Part shown: positions 24,740 to 31,486 of the stretch, piece by piece | Layout of the letters: each line of letters starts with the position of its first letter | Numbering within the stretch: the first letter of the stretch is position 1 | NCBI GenBank assembly: GCA_902384675.1 | Contig: CABMCT010000014.1 | Location: 1 to 32,396, forward strand | From: an uncultured archaeon | GTDB lineage: Archaea; EX4484-52; LFW-46 | Reading direction: 5' to 3' | DNA: 32,396 bases | Program-made: the position numbers and the translations under genes | The notes under the pieces: generated by a model | The model's database searches: none | What the model was told of the DNA's origin: nothing | The model's input: only the letters and a program-made list of their open reading frames with translations

Positions 24740-24786
24740 TGTCCAGTAAAATCGGACAGCTGAAAAAGGGTGGGTACAAATTGTAC
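24740..24786. repeat. Inverted repeats upstream of the dinD promoter
   Basis: TGTCC (24740-24744) pairs with GGACA (24754-24758), and GTACAAATTGTAC (24774-24786) is a 13-nt palindrome. They lie 35-80 nt upstream of the dinD TATA and may be regulatory sites. In the rest of 24787-24958 I see only the TATA-like ATTTAATTA and the RBS of the next gene. Confidence 0.3.
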
Positions 24787-24958
24787 TCACTTTACGCGCT
24801 CTTCAAAACTTACACGATTTATCCACGTCGCCAGCCGTAGTATTTCGTCTTTTTGACAAGCGCCTTTAAAACGCAGTACAAAACAATTTAATTATGAACA
24901 ACTCAATTGCTCGAATCGGTTTCTGGTCAGCGCTTGCTGCAGTTTCAGAGGTGAAAAA

Positions 24959-25264
24959 ATGAAACCGGCAACAATAACGCAAGCCGCAAAAAGTCCGCAG
25001 AAAAAGGCACCGGCCCCGATGGAGGAGCCCGGCTTTGGATGGAGAGTGGGCATTTCAGTTCTTGTGGTTTTCGGATGGGTTATTTTTCTGGTAGTGTGGC
25101 TCCTTTTCTATGCAGGGAGTTTCAGCGGATACCAGAATTTAGCGGTTATCCTGGTGTCGCTTCTTGTCGGGATAGCAATACTCGTCGCCTCATGGGCATC
25201 ATGGGGAGTAAAATATGGTTACAAATATCGCCATAAATGGAAAGAAGAATGCAATGAAAAATGA
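24959..25264 (+). CDS. small two-TM membrane protein, 101 aa
   Basis: The N-terminal 25 residues are hydrophilic and Pro/Ala/Lys-rich. They are followed by two hydrophobic helices (about 29-52, ISVLVVFGWVIFLVVWLLF; about 60-82, LAVILVSLLVGIAILVASW) and a basic cytoplasmic end (KYRHKWKEECNEK). It resembles many small archaeal membrane proteins of unknown function. Shine-Dalgarno GAGGTGA (24948-24954) is well placed. It is convergent with the small ORF downstream of the LysRS fusion. Confidence 0.7.
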   Translation: MKPATITQAAKSPQKKAPAPMEEPGFGWRVGISVLVVFGWVIFLVVWLLFYAGSFSGYQNLAVILVSLLVGIAILVASWASWGVKYGYKYRHKWKEECNEK

Positions 25265-25268
25265 AATT

Positions 25269-25454
25269 CTACAAGATATACGGCTGACCTCGCTCAATTG
25301 ATTTTATTCTGATTCTTACAATCCTCGTCGACACCGGTTGCATAGGCACATATTCATCATGCTCGATTTCTATATTATCAGGTATCCGCATCTCGCCTTT
25401 TCCTTTTTGAATTAATTTACAATGATAAACTCCCGGCTCTACAGGCATTCTCAT
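25269..25454 (-). CDS. small hypothetical protein, 61 aa
   Basis: A short ORF begins MRMPVEPGVYHCKL just after the LysRS fusion stop (TGA at 25460-25462, ATG at 25454). I chose this start because upstream in-frame codons lie inside the synthetase gene. The product looks like a small beta-rich domain (GVYHCKLIQKGKGEMRIP; RIVRIRIKSI). There is no Shine-Dalgarno, so translation would depend on coupling to the upstream gene. Function unknown. Confidence 0.5.
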   Translation of the reverse strand: MRMPVEPGVYHCKLIQKGKGEMRIPDNIEIEHDEYVPMQPVSTRIVRIRIKSIERGQPYIL

Positions 25455-25459
25455 TTGAA

Positions 25460-27796
25460 TCACACGCTCTTTAGAACCTTCGCAACTCTTTCCTTTCCAA
25501 CCGCAATTATAAACCCGGCAAGCTTCGGCCCTCTTTCCTTTCCGATAATCGCTAAATAGCACGCCTTGTAGAAGTCCTGCGGCGAAACCTTTGTCTCGGC
25601 GATTATGCGCTTGAATTCTTCTGATAGTTCTGTTTCATTTAACTTCTTTTCCAAAACCGAAGCAAGCATTTTCAATGCAGATATTTGCGCAGGCGATAAT
25701 TTCGCTTTAATTTCAGGCGAAACTTTTTCAGCAACCTTTATCTTGACTTCCTCTGGTGCATACTTTTCAATCCAGTTTCTTGCCAGGTTCAGCCTTTGCA
25801 CTATCTCGTTATGAACCTCTTTGTTATAATGGCCTGTTGATTTCAGGCTTTCAATAATATCTGCATCTGTCCTGAAAACCTGCACAAGTTCTGCAGCATA
25901 AGAAAATCTTACCGGAATCGGCTTCTGTATTCCCTTGAGCTGCGACATCTCATAAAGCCTTTTTGCATGCGCTTCTTCCTTCTCATTCCCGGCCTTTTTC
26001 AGCCCGAAATAAATCTGTGCGTGCTCGTCATAATCGTCGTACAAAACAGGCAGTTCCTTCCATGAAAAGCTGCGCGTCTTCATCAGTTTTTTATTATAAA
26101 GGAATCTGAGCAACTGCGGCGTTCCTGCCAGTAACCAATCCCTGGGATAAATCACATTGCCTAAAGACGCGGACATTTTCACTCCATCAATCATCAGATG
26201 CTCATAAAATATCGGCACAGGCATAGGGTATTTCATCACTTTCTCTGCAATCTCGGCATTTATCCAGAACGCGCTGTTCTTTGATTCGTACTCCTTTCCT
26301 GCGCCCTCGGAGCATACATTCCAGCGCACCCATTGCGTTGCCCACTCGCTTTTCCACATCAGCTTGCCGTTTCCTTTCATCGGGTCGTTTACGCCTTCGT
26401 ATCCGCAGCCTTTGGCCGTATATTTCTCAAAGGCGTAATCCTGGCACTTGTAATAAATCTTGCCGTCCTTAAACCCCGTAATCTTGGGCGTGATTATTTT
26501 GCCGCAGTTCTCGCATATCGGCGTCCACGGGCTCCATCCGTCTGCGAGCGGCTTTTCCCTGAACTTATTCTGTATCTCGATTACTTCTTTTGCATGCTCA
26601 AGAATTTGCTTGATGTACGGCTTAAAGTTTCCCTTCTTGTACTCTGCCCTCATCGAGAATTTTTCCAGCTTTTCATTGACAAACTGGTCTATGACTTCGA
26701 AATACTCTGCAACATGATGGTCTGCATAAGATTTGTGGCAGCCGTGCGGGTCAGGAATATCAGTGACCGGGGTCCCGATATAATCGACATAATTCTTCGG
26801 CACGCCTTCAGGCACTTTTCTTAGCGGGTCCATGTCCTCTGCAACCCAGATTATCCGCGCCTTTACGCCCGCATCTTTTAGCGCGCGATAAACTGATTCT
26901 CCTCTAATAGTATCAGACAATCTTCCGATATGCAGAACTCCAGAAAGAGATGCAGATGTCTTGACAACATATTCTTTCGGCGGATTAATGGCATCATCCG
27001 TAAAGTGGAATTTCTTTCTTGTAATTATCTGTTGTGCAATCTGGTCTGCCCAGAATAGCGACTTCTCGCCTTCAGCATCTTTTTTAATCTTCGCAGATTC
27101 TTTTTTTACAGGCTCTGTTTTCTGCACTACTTCAACCTTTGCATTGTCCGCAAGCATCGTCTCGATTTTCTCTTTTCCTGTGCCTGCCTTTTTGCCTTTT
27201 TCAATAATAATTCTGCCAATCTCCTTCGTATTCTTTACAGAAGTCCCGCCGCAGGGCAATTCAATGTCGCCGCATTTCCAATAGCGATAATCCGGATTTT
27301 TTGCATCAGCCCATGTTTTAACATCAACATTCTTTGCGATAAAATCATTCGTTTTTTTCTCGACCAGCTTCAGCTTTTCCATATTCAGCGGCTCTTTGAA
27401 ATTATACGTCGAGCGGTCTTTCTTGTCGTCAACGAGCGCGGCAGGCAATGCAGTGCACCAGTCGCCGAAAACCTCTTTCATAAAATACATGACGATGTGA
27501 GAAACCGAATGAAGCTTCATTGTTTTATATCGCCTCTCCCAGTCGATTTTGCCTTTTACTTTATCTCCTGCTTTGAATGCCGGCTTCTCAAGAACATGAA
27601 TAATTTTTTTCTTGTCTTCGCTTTTAATAGTATCTATTACGCGAACCCCGTTCAGTTCGCCTGTATCCCCAACCTGCCCGCCTCCCTGAGGGAAAAAGCA
27701 CGTCTGGTCAAGAACAACGTTACTTCCGCTAATTTCAACAACCTTTGCCTCAAACTCGGCCTGGTATGGATTCTGGTAAAAGAGCTTTGCCGTCAT
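25460..27796 (-). CDS. AlaX-type editing domain fused to class I lysyl-tRNA synthetase
   Basis: The protein has 778 aa from ATG 27796, which lies about 25 nt from a minus-strand TATA (TTTAAATAA, 27817-27825); the ORF upstream only offers a TTG. Residues 1-210 are an AlaRS/AlaX editing domain: TCFFPQGGGQVGDTG (32-46), H96-x3-H100, and C182-GGT-S186 where the family has CGGTH, so one zinc ligand is missing. A charged linker (205-245) joins a class I LysRS: SGVLHIGR (285-292, HIGH motif), Cys ribbon C428/C431/C451/C464, KMSAS (540-544), then the helical anticodon-binding domain. It would charge tRNA-Lys, and the N-domain might clear mis-charged aminoacyl-tRNA in cis or trans. Class I LysRS alone is about 530 aa, the length of the second half. 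Confidence 0.9.
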   Translation of the reverse strand: MTAKLFYQNPYQAEFEAKVVEISGSNVVLDQTCFFPQGGGQVGDTGELNGVRVIDTIKSEDKKKIIHVLEKPAFKAGDKVKGKIDWERRYKTMKLHSVSHIVMYFMKEVFGDWCTALPAALVDDKKDRSTYNFKEPLNMEKLKLVEKKTNDFIAKNVDVKTWADAKNPDYRYWKCGDIELPCGGTSVKNTKEIGRIIIEKGKKAGTGKEKIETMLADNAKVEVVQKTEPVKKESAKIKKDAEGEKSLFWADQIAQQIITRKKFHFTDDAINPPKEYVVKTSASLSGVLHIGRLSDTIRGESVYRALKDAGVKARIIWVAEDMDPLRKVPEGVPKNYVDYIGTPVTDIPDPHGCHKSYADHHVAEYFEVIDQFVNEKLEKFSMRAEYKKGNFKPYIKQILEHAKEVIEIQNKFREKPLADGWSPWTPICENCGKIITPKITGFKDGKIYYKCQDYAFEKYTAKGCGYEGVNDPMKGNGKLMWKSEWATQWVRWNVCSEGAGKEYESKNSAFWINAEIAEKVMKYPMPVPIFYEHLMIDGVKMSASLGNVIYPRDWLLAGTPQLLRFLYNKKLMKTRSFSWKELPVLYDDYDEHAQIYFGLKKAGNEKEEAHAKRLYEMSQLKGIQKPIPVRFSYAAELVQVFRTDADIIESLKSTGHYNKEVHNEIVQRLNLARNWIEKYAPEEVKIKVAEKVSPEIKAKLSPAQISALKMLASVLEKKLNETELSEEFKRIIAETKVSPQDFYKACYLAIIGKERGPKLAGFIIAVGKERVAKVLKSV

Positions 27797-27870
27797 GCAT
27801 CCCAATTACTGCGCAAATTATTTAAAGCGTTAGCCCATGTCTCTGGTGCTTCATCCATGGAACTCAAGCT

Positions 27871-28743
27871 TTAGTAGTAATACCCGCCGTTGCCGCTATA
27901 TGAATAACCGCCGCCTCCTGTTGTTCCCCCACCGGTTTGTCCGGTAGCATTCCCAGAGACATTACCCGTAACATTTCCAACGCTTATCAAAAGCGCTGCC
28001 CGTGTCACATTGGATGCCGGCCAATAGGAGGTTATGTTGCATGCTCCATTGACAGTAAGCCTCATTATCGTAGAGTTTCCCGTTGCTACCCCGTCAGCTT
28101 CCTGCCCGCATCCCCGAAAATCAAGCGCCCTATAATAGACATTTGCAGGGCGCACATTAAATGTCAGGGTTATCATATCGCTTATATTCGCCGGTATTGA
28201 TGACACAGACACATTGTTCATGTAGAACCCATTGTCATCTGCATCTATTGCGAACGATTTTTGCCCTGTAGTGATATTTGTCACATTTGAGGCTACGTTT
28301 ATTGTTCTTTCATTGGTCCAGTAATTGCTGCCATCCACTATTACATGCGCCCTATAGTAAAGGGTGCCTGCCTGTGTGGGAGTTATGTTTGCAGTAAATG
28401 TATTCGGTATATAGAATGTTCCGCTTGCAAAGTCAGGAGTCAGATATGCATATCCTCCAGGCGGCCCGACATCCTCTCCAAGTGTTCCGGGATGCGGAAC
28501 ATAATCGTAATGGATTGCCGTATGGGAGATTGTCTTGCCTGGTCCTCCTACACTCCATGTTATTGCAAACGGCATTCCGGCAGTTGAGTTTGCCGGCGCA
28601 GAAACTATGCTTATGGTAACGTTTTCCTGTGTCTGGTTCGTAGGAGTGACATTGCCTGTCCGGTTGGCTGGCGGGTATTGAACGCATCCGCTTGCAAAGA
28701 CTATGCCGACCAGCAATATAAGGACATAGTAAATTTTTCTCAT
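27871..28743 (-). CDS. secreted lipoprotein with N-glycosylation sequons
   Basis: The 290-aa protein begins MRKIYYVLILLVGIVFASGC, a signal peptide ending in a lipobox (A-S-G-C), so it is likely lipid-anchored outside the membrane. The mature part is Thr/Asn-rich with many N-x-S/T sequons, and two beta-rich regions: one with FAITWSVGGPGK and HTAIHYDYV, another with MITLTFNVRPANVYYRALDF. It finishes with a Gly/Tyr-rich tail (GGGGYSYSGNGGYYY). The second region may be a cupredoxin-like or Ig-like fold, but copper ligands are not clear. Start ATG 28743 is supported by GAGGTG (28750-28755), 6 nt upstream. It is divergent from the site-2 protease. Confidence 0.8.
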   Translation of the reverse strand: MRKIYYVLILLVGIVFASGCVQYPPANRTGNVTPTNQTQENVTISIVSAPANSTAGMPFAITWSVGGPGKTISHTAIHYDYVPHPGTLGEDVGPPGGYAYLTPDFASGTFYIPNTFTANITPTQAGTLYYRAHVIVDGSNYWTNERTINVASNVTNITTGQKSFAIDADDNGFYMNNVSVSSIPANISDMITLTFNVRPANVYYRALDFRGCGQEADGVATGNSTIMRLTVNGACNITSYWPASNVTRAALLISVGNVTGNVSGNATGQTGGGTTGGGGYSYSGNGGYYY

Positions 28744-28841
28744 ACTAAACACCTCTCGGGGATAATTCAGGAGGGTGCCTTTTAAAGGATTTGGTGCAAA
28801 ACCGGATTGGTAAGGCGTACGTCGAATCCTCTTTCTTTATA

Positions 28842-28853
28842 ACTATATAAAAT
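28842..28853 (+). promoter_or_regulatory. TATA box of the site-2 protease gene
   Basis: CTATATAAAA lies about 25 nt upstream of ATG 28874, with no Shine-Dalgarno; leaderless start expected. Confidence 0.5.
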
Positions 28854-28873
28854 TCCTTCCAAAATAAGAGTCT

Positions 28874-29911
28874 ATGTTCGCAATTCCCGGGCTCTCTGCC
28901 AACTGGACATCTCTAATCATTCTTCTTATCATAATTGGCGCAGTATGGCTCATTGACCGGAAGAATTTCAAGCGCGAAGGCATAGTGTTTTTAAGAAGAA
29001 CAGAAAAGGGCCTTGATTTCATCAACAGGTTTGCAAAAAAGCACCAGAAATCTTTGAGGATTTTCGGGACACTGGGCATAATCCTCTCATTCGGCGCGCT
29101 TGGCGCAGGCTATGTTTTCAGAACAGAGAAAAAGAAGCATGCTGCAGCTAAAACTGTTATAGTCCTTATAATCCTGCTTGCTGCCTCGCTTTCAATTTTC
29201 AAGGCAGCATACGCAATTCCGGGAGCGCTTTTTGGCGCATCGGGCTTTGTTCTCTCGCAATTCGTGGCAGGGATTGTAAGCCTGTTTACTGTTCCGAATG
29301 TCACCCCAAGCGTGCAGTTCGTTCTTCCTGTGCAGGCGCCAGGCGTGTTCTATGTCCCGATTGATTTCTGGCTCATATCGATTTTCGTGCTTCTTGTAGT
29401 GCACGAATTCTCGCATGCGTTTGTTTCCCGCGCAGAAGGCATTAGGGTTAAATCCCTTGGCTACGGCTTTATGGCAGTAATTCCTATCGGGTTTGCCGAG
29501 CCCGACGAGCGCGAGCTTAAGAAAACTTTGTCGATAAAGAAGTCGCGCATTTTTGCAGCCGGCTCTTTTAGCAATATTATTACTGCAATAATTTCCGTCA
29601 TTCTTCTTACAGGAATCGCCTTTTTAACATCCGCCATTTACACAACCGCCGGCGTAACATACAGTACGGCCATTACAGGAACTCCCGCAGATATCTCGTT
29701 GCCGCACAACGGAACAATTATTGAGGTGAACAGCAAAGAAGTAAAGAACGCCAACGAGCTTGCAGACGTAATGAGCGGGGTTTACCCTGGCAGCGAAATA
29801 TCCCTTGTTGTTAACGGGCAGCGTTATGTAATAAAAACGACAGAAGATCCCAAGAACGCATCGCGCGCATTTATCGGGATTTCGGGAATAGAGAACGTTA
29901 TAGTGCAATAA
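28874..29911 (+). CDS. Site-2 protease (M50), N-terminal part, ended by an in-frame TAA
   Basis: The 345-aa membrane protein has several TM helices, the zinc-binding HEFSH (177-181) in a membrane segment, FMAVIPIGFAEPDE, and a PDZ-like domain (about 270-340; ITGTPADISLPHNGTIIEVN). The third metal ligand of M50 proteases, the Asp in an (N)-PxPxLDG motif, is missing because the frame stops with TAA at 29909-29911. The same frame continues downstream and supplies it (next entry). Intact relatives cleave membrane-anchored regulators or remnant signal peptides. The stop may be a real nonsense mutation, a sequencing artefact, or the gene may be read as two chains. Confidence 0.82.
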   Translation: MFAIPGLSANWTSLIILLIIIGAVWLIDRKNFKREGIVFLRRTEKGLDFINRFAKKHQKSLRIFGTLGIILSFGALGAGYVFRTEKKKHAAAKTVIVLIILLAASLSIFKAAYAIPGALFGASGFVLSQFVAGIVSLFTVPNVTPSVQFVLPVQAPGVFYVPIDFWLISIFVLLVVHEFSHAFVSRAEGIRVKSLGYGFMAVIPIGFAEPDERELKKTLSIKKSRIFAAGSFSNIITAIISVILLTGIAFLTSAIYTTAGVTYSTAITGTPADISLPHNGTIIEVNSKEVKNANELADVMSGVYPGSEISLVVNGQRYVIKTTEDPKNASRAFIGISGIENVIVQ

Positions 29912-30193
29912 GAAAGATTTGCCGGATTTGAAGGAGAAGGGCTGTCATCGGTGCTGCTTTACTTGTACTCGCTTTTCAGGTGGCGCAACCTTCTTAACAT
30001 AGGCATCGGGCTGTTCAATCTGCTCCCGCTAAAACCGCTTGACGGAGGTCTTATTTTCGAGGAAATTGCAAAGGAATTTTTCGGGAAGGCGTGGAAGCCT
30101 GTATACACGGTTGTCGCAGTGTCTACCTTGGGACTGATTCTTCTGAACCTTTTCGGGGCCTATTTGGTTAAGGCAATTACCGCAATAATTTAA
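29912..30193 (+). pseudogene. Site-2 protease, C-terminal part, same reading frame after TAA
   Basis: Beyond the TAA the same frame stays open to 30193. It encodes a linker, then FRWRNLLNIGIGLFNLLPLK and PLDGG with the third zinc-ligand Asp (about residue 390 of the combined chain), and a final TM helix. These are the expected missing parts, in the expected order and spacing. A start codon candidate is GTG 29951, but its upstream GGAG is poorly placed. Whether this is expressed separately, read through or dead cannot be decided here. Confidence 0.75.
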
Positions 30194-30202
30194 TTCTAAA
30201 AA

Positions 30203-30227
30203 CTCGTTCATTGTCGATAAAAACGAG
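30203..30227 (-). terminator. Hairpin followed by T-run (minus strand)
   Basis: CTCGTT/AACGAG, a 6-bp stem, is followed on the minus strand by TTTTTAG. It lies about 200 nt beyond the uppS stop codon and could end read-through of uppS. Confidence 0.35.
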
Positions 30228-30287
30228 ACTCTCAAAAAAACTTTAAAAGGGGAGAAAGACCATAGACGGATATAAAGAAAATTCAAT

Positions 30288-30427
30288 CTTGTAGGGAGTT
30301 TAACAAACTGATAGTGTACCAAAAACCTAAACTCCTGCAAGAGGGGAACCGTCTCACAGGCGACTATTGCCTTGCCCATACGCGGCGAAAAGAATTGTTT
30401 CCATACTCTTGCAGGTTTTTATTCTTT
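30288..30427 (+). ncRNA. Candidate structured RNA with alternative stems and a terminator
   Basis: A 14-bp stem 30288-30302/30328-30341 (one G-U pair, one bulge) shares its 3' arm with a second perfect 10-bp stem CCTGCAAGAG/CTCTTGCAGG (30334-30343/30406-30415) that is directly followed by TTTTTATTCTTT. The two cannot form together, as in an antiterminator/terminator pair. TATA-like sites at 30239-30249 and 30269-30280 could start it. No known archaeal RNA family is recognised, and no coding frame is convincing in 30194-30433. Confidence 0.5.
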
Positions 30428-30433
30428 AACCAC

Positions 30434-31147
30434 TTACTTCCCGAATCTTCTTTTTCTTTCCTTGAAGTCATCAATTGCCAAAACAAAGTCGTCTTTTTCG
30501 AATTCGGGCCATATTTTGTCAGAGAAATAGAACTCCGAATAAGCCGATTGCCATAGTAAGAATCCAGAAAGCCTTTTTTCTCCTCCTGTACGTATTATCA
30601 GGTCAGGGTCTGATGCCCCATTCGTGTAAAGGAATTTCCCAAAAGTGCTCTCGTCCAGTTTTTCGATATCAAGCTTACCCTGTTTTGCACTCTTCGCAAT
30701 CCTTTTTACGGCATCGACTATCTCCTCTCTTCCTCCGTAGACAATTGCAAGATTTATAGTAAAGTTCTTGTAATTTTCGGTTGCTTTTGTAAGTTTTCCG
30801 AACGCTTCCTGCACATTTTTGGGAAGCATGTCGGGCCTGCCGATAACATTGAATCTTATTTTATTATCATGCACTTTCTGGAGCCCTGCAACCCTTATAG
30901 CCTCTTTCTCCATTAGTTTGAACAGCATTTCGAGCTCCTGTTTTGGCCTGCTGTTGAAATTCTCATAAGAAAGCGAGTAGAGCGTGGCTGCTTTAATGCC
31001 TGATTCGGCGCACCAGTCAATTACATCCTCTGCCTTTTTCGCACCCCATTCATGCCCTTTCCACGGCTCAAGCATAAGACGGCGGGCAAACCTGCGGTTG
31101 CCGTCCATTATTATGCCGATGTGGTTCAATTCAGGATGTTCATCCAT
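30434..31147 (-). CDS. uppS: Undecaprenyl/polyprenyl diphosphate synthase (cis-prenyltransferase)
   Basis: The 237-aa protein has all the cis-prenyltransferase regions: HIGIIMDGNRRFARR (9-23) with the catalytic Asp and Asn, KAATLYSLSYENFNSRP, LAIVYGGREEIVDA, and DPDLIIRTGGEKRLSGFLLW followed by QSAYSEFYF. It joins isopentenyl diphosphate units with cis double bonds to make the polyprenyl carrier lipid for surface glycans and N-glycosylation, cytosolic face of the membrane. No Shine-Dalgarno is seen. The nearest TATA on its strand (31335-31343) would give a leader of about 165 nt containing the palindrome-rich element at 31241-31319. It is divergent from a sugar nucleotidyltransferase gene. 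Confidence 0.95.
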   Translation of the reverse strand: MDEHPELNHIGIIMDGNRRFARRLMLEPWKGHEWGAKKAEDVIDWCAESGIKAATLYSLSYENFNSRPKQELEMLFKLMEKEAIRVAGLQKVHDNKIRFNVIGRPDMLPKNVQEAFGKLTKATENYKNFTINLAIVYGGREEIVDAVKRIAKSAKQGKLDIEKLDESTFGKFLYTNGASDPDLIIRTGGEKRLSGFLLWQSAYSEFYFSDKIWPEFEKDDFVLAIDDFKERKRRFGK

Positions 31148-31240
31148 AATATAATCACTTTCAACAATCGAAGACTTGGATCCTTTCGCTGTCGCTCTCG
31201 GCTTTCCAACCCAATGCAGTGATGTAGGTTGTAAAAGGCT

Positions 31241-31319
31241 TGAAAATCATGGAAACCGCGGTTTCCAAGCTTTTGGGAACCCATTGTCCCAAAATCTGCT
31301 GTATGCATGAAGATTTTCA
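31241..31319. repeat. Nested inverted repeats (three-stem structure) in the uppS leader region
   Basis: An outer 8-bp helix TGAAAATC/GATTTTCA (31241-31248/31312-31319) encloses a perfect 18-bp palindrome TGGAAACCGCGGTTTCCA (31250-31267) and an 8-bp hairpin TTTTGGGA/TCCCAAAA (31271-31278/31287-31294). The 339-bp gap 31148-31486 otherwise holds only TATA-like boxes and a weak inverted repeat AAGGCA/TGCCTT near 31404-31430. Confidence 0.6.
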
Positions 31320-31453
31320 TGACAGAACAGATAATATTTATAGTTTTATGGTATATATGCTTTTAAATAGCTTGGGTTAGTAAATCGCCGCTTCTGCATA
31401 AAAAAGGCACTTAGGAGATTTATATGCCTTAATAGCTTATTCGTATCATGAAG

Positions 31454-31464
31454 CATATATAGTA
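31454..31464 (+). promoter_or_regulatory. TATA box of the nucleotidyltransferase gene
   Basis: GCATATATAG is centred about 28 nt before ATG 31487, consistent with a leaderless transcript. Confidence 0.5.
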
Positions 31465-31486
31465 AGACACATACAATTGATTATTA

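Noticed and set aside
24678-24779. N-terminal extension of DinD
   Set aside because: It runs through the TATA box and inverted repeats and reads as non-conserved hydrophobic sequence; DinD homology starts after ATG 24677.
30029-30379. 116-aa minus-strand ORF
   Set aside because: It is antisense to the protease C-terminal part and the structured RNA, and lacks a start signal or family match.
30288-30427. RNase P RNA, SRP RNA or a known riboswitch
   Set aside because: I looked for the SRP GGAA-tetraloop helix, the RNase P P4 strands and TPP or fluoride riboswitch cores and did not find them; left as unclassified.
31126-31320. 64-aa minus-strand ORF starting near the uppS leader TATA
   Set aside because: It overlaps the uppS start, is written largely by the palindromes, and has no recognisable domain; treated as leader sequence. 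It could still be a leader peptide.
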